Positions 41,498 through 53,321 of a DNA stretch of 64,000 bases are shown in pieces. Origin of the DNA: Coix lacryma-jobi var. lacryma-jobi (lineage: Eukaryota > Streptophyta > Magnoliopsida > Poales > Poaceae). Where the stretch lies: assembly GCA_009763385.1 (NCBI GenBank), contig CM019827.1, forward strand, positions 114,479,204 to 114,543,203, written 5' to 3'. Positions within the stretch are counted from its first letter, which is position 1, and each line of letters opens with the position of its first letter. The notes under the pieces are model-generated. The model saw nothing but the letters and a program-made list of their open reading frames with translations, did no database searches and was not told the DNA's origin. The position numbers and the translations under genes were made by a program.

Positions 41498-43413
41498 TGC
41501 AGATACATGGGTGTATGCCGAGTCTCGAGTGATGAGTGATTATCAACGGGTTTGATCGCATGTTCTTTGGCTTGTGTTGTGCAGGTGTCGAGCACAGAGA
41601 CAGTGATCGAGGGCAAGGTGAAGGTCAAGTAGAGACGTGTCGTGTCGACGGACCGGGAGCGGTGAAGGGCGGACGTGACGCTTGGACTGAGGGACCGGTG
41701 GCCTGAGGATCAGCTGTGGTGGCTGGCAGCCTGGGACAACGACGAGCGAAGACTTGCGGGACATGGTGTTGCTCGGGTCGAGGACCTGGGGACACGTGTC
41801 AGTGGACGGGGTGCACGGGCGGTGCATCCCATCTACAGCTTCAGTTTGATGGTAGAGCCAGAGAAAAACCATCGGGTGGACGATTTCTAGGTTTGGGCCT
41901 CAAAATCTGGGCGCTGATGGTTTCCGAGTTTGGGCCACAAAACTCGGGCTGAGGATGGTTTCCAGGTTTGGGCCTCAAAACCTGGGTGCTGTGGGTTTCT
42001 GAGTTTGGGCCACAAAACTCAGGCGATGGTCGGCTGGTTTCCCGGTTTGGGCCTCAAAACCGAGGGTGGACGTGAAGGCCTGGTTTCCCGGTTTCGGCCA
42101 CAAAACCGGGGGCGAGGTCCGTGAAAAGGACGAGCGAAGCGGTGGCGGCACGTGGCGGCAATTGGTGAGGTTGCGTCGAGGCAACGCTACCAGTTGTGTG
42201 AGCGTGGCCGTCGGATCCACCTACCATCGAGTTGGTCCAGAATAACCCTAGAGTTTAGCTGGTTCGCTCTATAATTAGAGAGGGGTAGAGTAGGAAATAG
42301 AATTAGGATAAGTAGAGGGAGACACCCTCCTCCCATTCTATCTCAGTCATTTGCTCTTTTGCTTCTAGGGTTTCCTGCTCTCCCATTCCCTGCTGTAGCG
42401 AACCTGAGATCCACAGAGAAGAGAACAATACCTCTGTGCCCGTGAGATTTTGAGGAAGTGAGACCGTAATCTCACTTTTGTAGCGTGTGGTAGCCACACG
42501 GTTGCAATTTCGTGGTTGTGATTCGCGTTTTGTTCGTGTTCTTCGCGGGTTACTTTTCTCCACGTTTTTCCCGTCGATCGATCTCTTTGCTCGGTGCATC
42601 TTTTGCAAATCCGTTTGAACAGAGTTGTTCTAGATCGTGAGGCACTTCTTTCCACCGAAGGAAGTCACCTCTAACCTCACGAACTAGTAGATCGGTTGAT
42701 TTTCCTTTCAGATCGGTTTTTCTTCCCTTGTCCTGATTTCTTCCAATTCCTCGATTTGGAGTTAGGTTCGAGCCATGATTCCCATCGGATAGCTCACTAA
42801 CCTCCTTGGAACTCCTCACACCAAGTCTAAGCCTTAGTTCTTTTGATTCGGAGGAGATCGAGTGGATTTCGAGGAAGAACTGTGCTGTTCGTGAGCATCG
42901 GACGCTGAGCTCAAACCATCGGAGCGTCCGGTGCCACGTGTCGTCTGACAGTGCTCTTTAAGGAGCATCGGACGCTGACCATCGGAGCGTCCGTTGCCAT
43001 CGGACGCGCCGGGGGTCAGACATCGGACACTGGGGTTGCACTGTTCATAGCGTTCGTTGGGTGTCCAGTAAGGTTCCAGAAGTGTCCTATTTGCATCGGA
43101 CGCGTCCGTTGCTTTGACATCGGACACTGCCAGCGTCCGATGCTGCTGAGTCTGCGCAGTTTCATTCGCAGATCGTTCGTTCGTTGTCGGTTTTGATTTC
43201 CGGCTTTTGCGTCGGGTTTCTAGAGTCGTAAATTGTCTCGTTGTGCTTCTTGAAAGCATCCACCCTATCTCTAGGGTCGTGGACACTTACGAGCTCTAGG
43301 GTTTGCTCTTAGGGTTGGTTTACGGGACAGTGGCGACAAGTTTCCGAAAGGAATTTTGAAGCTCCCATTCACCCCCGCTCTGGTCGCTTTCTGGTTGCAT
43401 TCTCGGTCCTTTA
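41498..43413 (+). repeat. 5' LTR of P
   Basis: Begins TGCAGATACATGGGTG, ends CGGTCCTTTA (a CA-to-TA change at the terminus compared with O). Contains alternating GTTTGGGCCTCAAAACC / GTTTGGGCCACAAAACTC repeats (41890-42110) and CATCGGACGC / GCGTCCG palindromic motifs (42890-43140). Confidence 0.9.
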
Positions 43414-43415
43414 AT

Positions 43416-43427
43416 TGGTATCGAAGC
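43416..43427 (+). other. primer binding site of P
   Basis: TGGTATCGAAGC, two bases after the LTR, matching the initiator-Met tRNA complement with two changes. Confidence 0.8.
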
Positions 43428-43476
43428 AGGTTAAGGATCTTCTACCTTAGCCGGTTCCAGATCCACAGAAGGCGAC

Positions 43477-46106
43477 ATGGATCGCGGCATGGGCAAACCG
43501 CTGTTTTTCGATGGTACGAACTATGCGTATTGGAAGATACGCATGTTGACCTATCTCCAGAGCATGGGCTCTTCTGTTTGGGAGATTTGCAACAGGGATG
43601 ATTACGTTGTCTTGGCTGCTCGTGTTACTCAGCTTCAGATAGATGAGCACGATGCCAATAGCCGAGCGCGTAACGCTCTTTTCTCCTGTTTGAGCATGTC
43701 CGAGTTTGATCGCGTTTCTCACCTCCCCACGGCTCGTGAGATTTGGGCGACCCTCATGCGCTTCTATGAGGGAACCTCTCAAGTCAAATCCCGTCTCTAC
43801 GAGTCGCACAAGCGGGAGTACGAGAACTTTCGACACATGCCTGGCGAGAGCATAGAGAGTTTATTCGCTCGCTTTCAGGTCATTGTCAACAAGATGAGAG
43901 CGAACAAGGAGCTGTTGCCTTTTGACGATCATGAGAGGGCTTTGAAGCTTTTGCACACTCTTGATCGGTCGGTGTGGGACTCAAAGGTCCAGGCGATCAT
44001 CGAATCGTCTAACTATGAGACCCTCACTTGCGACGAGCTCTTTAGCAAGCTCAAGTCTAGTGAGATTGACGCCATGTCGAGGGCTTCTTATGAAAATCCT
44101 TCTGGCCCGACTATGGCTTTGGTTTCTGGCTCTTCTGCTAACCCCTCTGGAGGATTTGCACTTTCTTCACTCTTTTCTGTCATAGAGGACCAGCTGGAGT
44201 CTTTGGGGGATGATGAGTCAGCGATGCTCGCCAACCGGTTCTCGCGGTTCCACAACAACCGCATGAACCGTCGCCGTGGAGGTGGACGCTCAGGATGCTT
44301 TGAGTGCGGCGACCCCGACCACTTCATCGCCAATTGTCCCAAGAAGAAGCACACAACTGGGAAGGGCGATCATGGGCACAAGTACGACTCCGGCAAGCGC
44401 AAGGAGAAGTACGTCCCCGCGAGGCACAAGCGGAGGGGCAGCTTCGATAAGGAGTACATAAAGAAGAAGTACTTGGAGAAGGCCCAGGCTGAGCAGCGTG
44501 CATTCTTCGCCACGCTCAGTGACGTCGACGGCTCGGATGACGACTCTGCTTGCTCAAGCGATGACGAGGCCGAGAAGAAGAAGAGGATCGAGGACAAGCT
44601 GAACGGCCTCTGCTTCTTCGCCGCCGACGACGGCCTCTGCACCATGGCTCTTGGTGATGAGGTCGACGGCAAGCTGGAGGACACCCCTCAGAACGACGAC
44701 GACGACGACACCTCTCAGGTATCTCTCACCCACGAAGAGCTTTCTGCTGAGGTCGAGAAGCTTACTGACGCCTTGCTTAGTCAAGATAAGTTGCTTAGGC
44801 GTGCTGCTAGAGAGCGCAAGGAGTTTAGGAAGAAGTGGGAGGACACGGTGAGGGAGCTTGAGTTTGCTAAGTCCACCGTGGTCATTTCTAAGGAAGTGGA
44901 GTGTGAGATGTGCACCAAGCACATGACTGACCTTCTCACCTTGAGAGGTAAGTATGCTGCTTTGGTTGGAGAGGTGGATGAGCTCCGGGCTAGACCCTTG
45001 TTGTTGGGTGCATGCAAGTCTTGTCCAGTCTTGCAAACCGAGTTGGCAGAGAAGGATGCCAAGATTGAGTCTCTTGAGAAGGCCAGCTCGGGTAGCACTT
45101 GTGTGACTAGGTGCGCTTTGTGTGAGGGTTTGGAGATGGAGATCGCTAACGTGAAGCATGACAAGATGCAAACCGAGGAGGAAAACACATACCTTCGGAC
45201 CATCTTGTCATGGGTGTCTAGCGGTGAGCCATAGCTCGGGATGATGATCTCCCAATTCAAGCTAGCTACTGGAGGTCCTAGTGTAGGTTTTGCTCTGGGT
45301 GTTGACCTTTCTGCTTTTGGGAAGATTGGAGAGTCGAGTGGTCTAAACCCATGTGAGAAGCCCAACTCCACCACTACTCCCAAACTTACCAAGCTTCCAC
45401 CCAAAGAGCCTCTCAAGCCTAACACCAAGGATGGAGTGTTTGAAGAACCTCCACGAGCTCCACCCAAGAACCAGCAATGGGCTCGTAAACCCAACCACCT
45501 GAAAAACAAGCTGGACACAATGCCACCTATCCAGGAGGAGTTTTTGCCTCAGAAGGGCAAAGTGATCCACACCCACAACGGTGTGTACCAACAACCCCCT
45601 TTGAGAGCGGTGAGGTACCATTGTGAGCATTGTGGGAGAGATGGACACTTGAGTGAGTTCTGCTTTCGGCGCAAGAGAGAGGCGCGCCGTGCTAGGGAGA
45701 TGAACAATCTGGACATGTACCATCCTTTCCATGATGTACATGTGCCGAATGTTCAGAGGAGAGCTCCAAGGAGAGTTGCTAGGCCTAGAGGTCTAGAACC
45801 TCAAGTTCCCAGGCCTAGGCAGCAGAGAGGACGTGCCCGGCGGGAGCCTGCAGTTGTAGGCTATGGACCCCGTGGCGGTGGCTTTGTTGTAGAGCATTTT
45901 CCCCCACCGCGTTTTGAGTATCGCGATGGATGCTCTTCCCTTAGCGGACCACGTTTTCCTCAACGTGGTGATCGCTTTCCCCGTAGACGTGCTAGGAATG
46001 GTTTTTCTGCTAACCGTTCTTTTGAGCAGTCGGCCCAACACTGGTATTCTCCTTACTTCACTACCCCCAGTGTTGACCGTATGCTCACCCTATGTCTTTT
46101 TATTGA
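43477..46106 (+). pseudogene. gag: gag of P (Sirevirus-like), one stop and one frameshift
   Basis: Starts ATG GAT CGC at 43477. The capsid region (FFDGTNYAYWKIRM; ESIESLFARFQVIVNKMRA) is followed by a CCHC knuckle (CFECGDPDHFIANC), a K/D/E-rich linker, a long coiled-coil region (HEELSAEVEKLTDALL onward), a second CCHC knuckle (CEHCGRDGHLSEFC) and an Arg/Gly/Pro-rich tail. A TAG at 45232-45234 stands where O has a Gln codon. Near 46074 one G is missing relative to O, so the frame runs past the TGA (46104-46106) at which gag of O ends. About 870 codons long with both knuckles, as in Sirevirus gag. Confidence 0.87.
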
Positions 46107-46111
46107 TGTAG

Positions 46112-49100
46112 GTAAAACGATTGGAGAACGTTTGGTTGGTGGATTCCGGTTGCTCGAGGCACATGACCGGAAACGCCAAGTGGTTCTCCAGTCTTAGTCC
46201 AGTCGCCGGGAAGGAGTTTATCACCTTCGGCGACAATAGCAAAGGTAAGGTTTTGTCTCGTGGGTCGGTGCGAGTTAATGAGCACTTTGTGTTGCGCGAT
46301 GTTGCTCTTGTTTCTAACTTGCATTTTAACCTTCTTTCTATTTCGCAACTTTTCGATGATGACTATGAGATTCGTTTTAAACCGAATCTCAGTCGTATTT
46401 TGGATCCTCAGGGCAATCTTGTGTGTTTGATTTTGCCCTTTGGAAAAGTCTTTCGTGCAAATTTCTCGGAGTCCTTTGGCACTTCTCGCTGTCTTTTGGC
46501 TGGACCTTCCCCCTCTGATCTTTGGAAGTGGCATAGGAGACTTGGACATTTGAGCTTCGACTTGCTTGCAAGGCTTAGTTCACTTGGCCTAATCTGAGGA
46601 TTGCCCAAGTTGCATATGGAGAAGGATCTTGTTTGCCACTCTTGTAGACATGGGAAGATGGTTGCCGCTCCCCACCATCCGGTGACTCAGGTCATGACCA
46701 AGCGTCCTGATGAGCTTTTACACATGGACTTGGTTGGTCCGGCTCGGGTGAGCTCGGTTGGCGGGAAGTGGTATGTGCTTGTTGTTGTTGATGACTTTTC
46801 GAGATATTCGTGGGTCTTCTTTTTAGCTGAGAAGACCGAGACTTTCTCCTTTGCTTGCAATCTGATTTTGCGTCTTTAGAACGAGTTCCCTTTGAACTCG
46901 ATGCGAGCTATTAGGAGTGATAATGGTTCCGAATTCAAGAATTCGGATTTTGAGAAGTTTTGTAACTCTTTGGGTTTAGAGCATCAGTTTTCTTCCCCCT
47001 ACACACCGCCACAGAATGGTGTTGTAGAGAGGAAGAATCGGACCCTTGTAGAGATGGCCAGGACGATGCTCGATGAGCATAGGACTCCTAGGCGATATTG
47101 GGCTGAAGCTATGATCACTGCATGCTACATTTCCAACCGCATTTTTCTCCGAGCCTTCTTGAAAAAGACATCTTATGAGTTGCGTTTTGGAAAACTACCC
47201 AAGGTGAGTTATTTTCGAGTTTTTGGTTGCCATTGTTTTATACTCAAAAAGGGCAACTTGGACAAGTTTGAGTCTCGTTCTTCTGACGGTGTATTTTTGG
47301 GTTATGGCACTCATACTCGCGCATATCGTGTACTTAACCTTGATACTAACCGAGTCATGGAGACATCAGATGTCACCTTCGACGAGACCATGGTTTGTCC
47401 TTCTTCTTGTTTTGAGCGTGCAGGTGATCATGAGGTTGGTGAACCTCTTTTTGATGACGAGGACGAGGGTCCTAAAGGTATGGATGATCCAGCACCCCCT
47501 CCACCTGCTGTGTCGCAAGTAGCGGCTTCTACTACGACTCACGGCCCCGACACTTCTTCTTCCTAGGGGCCGTGGGATCCGCCACCCCGAGCGGTACCTT
47601 TTGTACCCGGGGAGGCACCAGCTGCTGTTGAGGGGGAGGCCACTTCTGCTCGAGAGGCGCCACGACACATCCAACGCCAACACCCCCCTCAACAGATGAT
47701 CGACAACATTGACGAACGTGTCACTCGGTCCAGGTCTCAAATCTCTCACTTTGCTCATTCTGCTTTTGTTGCTGATTTTGAGCCCCGAGATATTGGACAC
47801 GCTTTGATGGATCCGGATTGGGTCAATGCCATGCATGAGGAATTAGAGATCTTTGAGAGAAATCGGGTTTGGGTATTAGTTCCACCTCCTCCAGACTGTA
47901 AGCCTATTGGGACAAAATGGGTTTTCAAAAACAAGCAAGGAGAGGATGGCCACGTTGTTAGAAACAAGGCCAGGCTTGTAGCGAAGGGCTATAGTTAGAA
48001 GGAGGGGATAGACTATGAGGAGACTTTCACTCCTGTAGCTCGTTTGGAGGCTATTAGGATACTCTTGGCTTTTGCTGCATCCAAAGGTTTTAAACTTTTT
48101 CAAATGGATGTCAAGAGTGCCTTCTTAAACGGATACATAGAAGAAGAGGTTTATGTTGAACAACCCCCCGGTTTTGAAAATCCCAAGTTTCCAAACCATG
48201 TTTTCAAACTCCACAAAGCTTTATATGGTTTGAAACAAGCCCCTAGAGCCTGGTATGATAGGTTGAAAACCTTTTTGCTTGCTAAGGGTTTTAAAATGGG
48301 ATGTGTGGATAAAACGCTCTTTCTCCTCAAGCAAGGCAAAGACACTCTCTTGGTCCAGATTTACGTGGATGATATCATTTTCGGTGGCTCTTCTCATGCT
48401 TTGGTTGCCAAGTTTGCAGATACTATGAGCAGGGAGTTCGAGATGAGTATGATGGACGAGCTGACTTTCTTTCTCGGATTGCAAATTAAGCAATCCCGAG
48501 AAGGGACGTTTGTGCACCAGGGCAAGTATACCAAGGACTTGCTGAAGAGGTTCGATATGGGTGAGGCCAAGCCTCTTCCAACACCCATGTCGACCACGAC
48601 GGCCTTGAATGCGGACAAGGATGGAGAAGCTGTGGACCAGAAGGAGTACCGAAGCATGATCGGGTCGCTGCTCTACCTGACGGCGACATGCCTGGACATC
48701 CAGTTCGCGGTGTGTCTGTGTGCGCGCTTTCAGGCGTCGCCGCGCACTTCTCACCGTCAGGCGGTCAAGCGCATTTTCAGGTACCTTCGTTTCACACCTG
48801 AGTTCGGGATTTGGTATTCAGCTTCCTCCACCTTCTCCCTTTGTGGTTATTCCGATGCCGATTTTGCTGGTTGTCGCATTGAGCGCAAGTCCACTTCTGG
48901 AACTTGCCAGTTTATTGGCTCTTCTCTTGTATCGTGGTCTTCTCGCAAGCAGTCTAGTGTCGCTCAGTCTACCACAGAGGCTGAATATGTTGCTGCGGCT
49001 AGCTGCTGTTCTCAGTTGCTTTGGATGATGGCCACTTTGCGTGATTTTGGTCTGAGCTTTTCTCGTGTTCCTTTGCTTTGTGACAGCACGAGTGCTATTA

Positions 49101-49306
49101 GCGTTGCTAAGAACCCCGTGCTTCACTCGAATACCAAACACATTGATGTGCGCTTTCACTTTTTGTGAGACCATTATGAGAAGGGTGATATCGACCTTCG
49201 CCATGTCGATACTCATCATCAGTTGGCTGATATTTTCACCAAGCCTTTGGACGAATCAACCTTTAATCGGTTGAGGGGTGAGCTTGGTGTGTGTTTTCCC
49301 TTTTAG
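46112..49306 (+). pseudogene. pol: pol of P (protease, integrase, RT, RNase H), multiple stops
   Basis: One frame throughout. Protease DSGCSRHM near 46147, integrase N-terminus (LWKWHRRLGH; CHSC), integrase core (LLHMDLVGPARV; IRSDNGSEF; NGVVERKNRT), RT (WVFKNKQGEDG; YVDDIIFGG near 48361), RNase H (DADFAGCRIERKSTSGT) and ending GELGVCFPF with TAG at 49304-49306. In-frame stops: TGA 46595-46597 (O has Arg), TAG 46877-46879 (O has Gln), TAG 47564-47566, TAG 47996-47998 (O has Gln) and TGA 49166-49168. Catalytic motifs are intact between the stops. Pol is in a different frame from gag, with a TAG at 46109-46111 just before it. Confidence 0.88.
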
Positions 49307-50923
49307 ATGGGGGAAACATTTTGGTTCTTGTATCATAAACTGACTATTTTTCGTTTGTCTTGTTTTTCTTTTGGTTTAGTCTTTTTGCATATGCTTTTAC
49401 ATTCTAAGCTTCATGTATATAATCTTTAGAATGTAATTATGCTCTGTTCAGTATGCTCCGATGCTATTTGTTGATGCTAGTAGCTTATGCTCCTTCTGAT
49501 CCCTAATACATGTTGTGAGCTGAGCTATTTTTGAATAGTGAATCTGCTTAACAAACATAAAACTTGAAAATGTTCACCATTGAGATATGCAACTAGCATG
49601 TGTAGGATGTGTTGAATTCACTCATGCTTTTCATATATGCTAGGTTGCTATGTCTCTAGTTCTGAGTCTGTCACTTGCTTGGTCTGTTCATATTCTGTCA
49701 ATAAAATCTGAACCAAGTTTTAAGATCGAGATGGGATTGCTTGTCAACACATCACAGTTTCGAGACTGTTTCTCATTGCACTTTGAGTTAAACTTGAGCT
49801 GTGTAGTGTATGACCGAAACTGTTGCTTTAAGCTTCTGATTGCTTCTGCATAGGCTTCGCACAGTTGAAAAGTTAGGCAATGACAAGCTTTCAACCTCTC
49901 GCAATCACATGCTCAAATTTGAACTTGTGTAATCTAAACCGCTGCAACTCCGATAAATTTTGGATATACAAGTCTATGTTTCATTCTATAGCATGATGAT
50001 TGAACCTTGCTAGGGGTAGTTCACCTTGTATACATGTTTAGCACTTGTCTGATTTCCTGTCTATACGTGTCTTGTGCTATTTTGATGGTGAATACTTTTT
50101 TGGCTAAACACTGCTCACTTTGCTCATATGTTCATATTTCATAATTGGTGATCAGTTTTGAGCCTTTGCTAGCTTGTATGCTTTCCAGTGAGTCATTGGA
50201 GCTATACTGTTTAGAGCATCTTTGCATTCTCTTGACTATATTCCTGAAGCTGCTAACTTGCATTGTGACTCATATGCATTTTGGAAGGGGGAGAACTTCT
50301 CTTGTTGGCACTTTTGATGGTGCATTTTCTGAGGGGGAGAAAATTGCTTTCGGTTCCTTTTGCTTGATGGTGCATTTTCAACTAAGGGGGAGAATTTGGA
50401 CAAATCATGCCTCCTATGTTCAACTAAGGGGAGAGGAATCGGTTGTGTGCACCATGCAAGGGGGAGCTTTGCTCGTGTGTTTAATTTTTTAAATTTCCAA
50501 TTGGTTCGGAGCACTTTGCTAGTTGTATTGAGTCCTTGCCTGTATCTTGAGGGACTAGCAGTCGCATCTTTGCTTCAGTTGGTATCGAGCTTTTCAGTTG
50601 ATGTCGAGCTTTCTGCTAGTCGTGTTGAGCCTCTGTGCCTCTGTCTTGAGGGACTAGCATTGTGCTTTGATTTTTCAATTAATATTTGCTAGCGGTGTTG
50701 AGCATATTCTACCTCTTCTTGAGGGCTAGCTTTGCTTTGCTTGGTTGCGTCGAGCCGTTGCCCATGTCTTTGGGGACCAAGTTGTCTTGCTCTTTCCACT
50801 TGACCTTCTTCGGCTTTGCTATGCTTTTGGGTCATTTGGTCGAGTTCTCTCTTCTCCTTCTTCCTCCTTCTATTTCCATTATGATTTGAGTGTAGTTGAC
50901 AATGCACTCATCAAGGGGGAGAT
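49307..50923 (+). other. 3' non-coding region of P with repeated polypurine tracts
   Basis: About 1.6 kb without an open gene. Purine tracts of the AAGGGGGAG type occur near 50284, 50331, 50383, 50425, 50457 and, next to the LTR, 50913-50923. Multiple polypurine tracts upstream of the 3' LTR are a recognised Sirevirus feature. No envelope-like frame is present. Confidence 0.8.
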
Positions 50924-52850
50924 TGCGGATACATGGGTGTATGCCGAGTCTCGAGTGATGAGTGATTGTCAACGGGTTTGATCGCATGTTCTTTGGCTTG
51001 TGTTGTGCAGGTGTCGAGCACAGAGACAGTGATCGAGGGCAAGGTGAAGGTCAAGTAGAGACGTGCCGTGCCGACGGACCGGGAGCGGTGAAGGGCGGAC
51101 GTGAGGCTTGGACTGAGGGACCGGTGGCCTGAGGATCAGCTGTGGTGGCTGGCAGCCTGGGACAGCGACGAGCGAAGACTTGCAGGACATGATGTTGCTC
51201 GGGTCGAGGACCTGGGGACACGTGTCAGTGGACGGGGTGCACGGGCGGTGCATCCCATCTACAGCTTCAGTTTGATGGTAGAGCCAGAGAAAAACCATCG
51301 CGTGGATGGTTTCCAGGTTTGGGCCTCAAAACCTAGGCGCTGATGGTTTCCGAGTTTGGGCCACAAAACTCAGGCTGAGGACGGTTTCCAGGTTTGGGCC
51401 TCAAAACCTGGGTGCTGCGGGTTTCTGAGTTTGGGCCACAAAACTTAGGCGATGGTCGGCTGGTTTCCTGGTTTGGGCCTCAAAACCGAGGGTGGACGTG
51501 AAGGCCTGGTTTCCCGGTTTCGGCCACAAAACCGGGGGCGAGGTCCGTGAAAAGGACGAGCGAAGCGGTGGCGGCACGTGGCGGCAATCGGTGAGGTTGC
51601 GTCGAGGCAACGCTACCAGTTGTGCGGGCGTGGCCGTCGGATCCACCTACCATTGAGTTGGTCCAGAATAACCCTAGGGTTTAGCTGGTTCGCTCTGTAA
51701 TTAGAGAGGGGTAGAGTAGGAAATAGAATTAGGATAAGTAGAGGGAGACACCCTCCTCCCATTCTATCTCAGTCATTTGCTCTTTTGCTTCTAGGGTTTC
51801 CTGCTCTCCCATTCCCTACTGTAGCAAAACTGAGATCCACAGAGAAGAGAACAATACCTCTGTTCCCGTGAGATTTTGAGGAAGTGAGACCGTAATCTCA
51901 CTTTTGTAGCGTGTGGTAGCCACACGGTTGCAATTTCGTGGTTGTGATTCGCGTTTTGTTCGTGTTCTTCGCGGGTTACTTTTCTCCACGTTTTTTCCGT
52001 CGATCGATCTCTTTGCTCGGTGCATCTTTTGCAAATCCGTTTGAATAGAGTTGTTCTAGATCGTGAGGCACTTCTTTCCACCGAAGGAAGTCACCTCTAA
52101 CCTCACGAACTAGTAGATCGGTTGATTTTCCTTTCGGATCGGTTTTTCTTCCCTTGTCCTGATTTCTTCCAATTCCTCGATTTGGAGTTAGGTTCGAGCC
52201 ATGATTCCCACTAACCTCCTTGGAACTCCTCACACCAAGTCTAAGCCTTAGTGCTTTTGATTCGGAGGAGATCGAGTGGATTTCGCGGAAGAACTGTGCT
52301 GTTTCGGGACCATCAGACGCTGAGTTCGTGAGCATCGGACGCTGAGCTCAAACCATCGGAGCGTCCGGTGCCACGTGTCGTCTGACAGTGCTCTTTAAGG
52401 AGCATCGGACGCTGACCATCGGAGCGTCCGCTGCCATCGGACGCACCGGGGGTCAGACATCGGACGCTGGGGTTGCACTGTTCACATCGTTCGGTGGGTG
52501 TCCAGTAAGGTTCTAGAAGTGTCCTGTTTGCATCGGACGCGTCCGTTGCTTTGACATCGGACGCTGCCAGCGTCCGATGCTGCTGAGTCTGCGCAGTTTC
52601 GTCCGCAGATTGTTTGTTCGTTGTCGGTTTTGATTTCTGGCTTTTGCGTCGGGTTTCTAGAGTCGTAAAGTGTCTCAATGTGCTTCTTGAAAGCATCCAC
52701 CCTATCTCTAGGGTCGTGGACACTTATGAGCTCTAGGGTTTGCTCTTAGGGTTGGTTTATGGGACAGTGGCGACAAGTTTCCGAAAGGAATTTTGAAGCT
52801 CCCATTCACCTCCCCCTCTGGTCGCTTTCTGGTCGCATTCTCGGTCCTTC
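50924..52850 (+). repeat. 3' LTR of P
   Basis: Begins TGCGGATACATGGGTG and ends CGGTCCTTC; the final A and the expected target duplication are missing. Otherwise collinear with the 5' LTR with scattered substitutions and a few small indels. Confidence 0.9.
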
Positions 52851-53321
52851 GCCGATAGTCCATCTAGGGGTATATGCAAAGTGGTAGATTAGAGGGGAAG
52901 GTGCGTAAGACGACGACCCAGACATTGACGCAAGGCAAAAGTAGATGGACACAAAGGTTTATCCAGGTTCGGGCCGCTAGGTTTAGCGTAATACCCTACG
53001 TCCTGCATCGAGCTGTATTGATTGGATCTGGCTTATGACCTGACTCATGATCTATGATCTGCTGTCGACTGTATGATCTATGACCTGTTGTCTATGATCT
53101 GCTCCCTATCTCCCTTGTCCTCTCGGGGGACCCCTGCCCCTCCTTATATATTCCGAAGGGACAGAGTTACATGGTAAGTATCCGAGTTGGTACTGTATCT
53201 AGATTACAACTGTCGTGCGGTGCATGTCGTGCGCCGCACGTCTTCATCCTGCGGGACGGATGACCCCCAGTGGTGAGGCCCATGTACCATCATGTGGTAC
53301 CCTGGGGTCTATATCCCCATA
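52851..53321 (-). repeat. 5' LTR of Q, main part right of P
   Basis: Continues from GCCGATAGTCCATCTAGG to TCTATATCCCCATA, followed by the GGTGG duplication. Minus-strand TATATAA at 53144-53150. Confidence 0.87.

Larger units (their letters stand above)
41498..52850 (+). mobile_element. P: Sirevirus-like Copia retrotransposon, plus strand, nested in the 5' LTR of Q
   Basis: LTRs at 41498-43413 and 50924-52850, a Met-tRNA primer site, long gag, pol with all Copia domains, 1.6 kb of 3' non-coding DNA and several polypurine tracts. Same family as O: gag, pol and LTR align throughout. Coding regions contain at least six in-frame stops and one frameshift. The two LTRs differ at scattered positions, fewer per base by eye than in Q. 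Confidence 0.92.
38913..53321 (-). mobile_element. Q: non-autonomous LTR retrotransposon (contains nested P)
   Basis: LTRs of about 486 bp at 38913-39398 and, split by P, at 41483-41497 plus 52851-53321. A GGTGG duplication flanks it (38908-38912 and 53322-53326). The primer site on the minus strand (41464-41481) is TGGCGCCCACCGTGGGGC, typical of Gypsy-type elements. The interior (39399-41463) is only about 2.1 kb with no reverse transcriptase, integrase or protease motif, so it must have been mobilised in trans. LTRs show roughly 20-25 differences over 470 bp by eye, older than P and K. Confidence 0.87.

Noticed and set aside
41970..42220. frames within P and O LTRs that look protein-like in several copies
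   Set aside because: They recur only because the LTR is repeated; they translate the GTTTGGGCC(T/A)CAAAAC repeat.
49307..50923. envelope-like third gene of a Sirevirus
   Set aside because: No frame longer than about 115 codons and no signal or transmembrane pattern; the region is non-coding.
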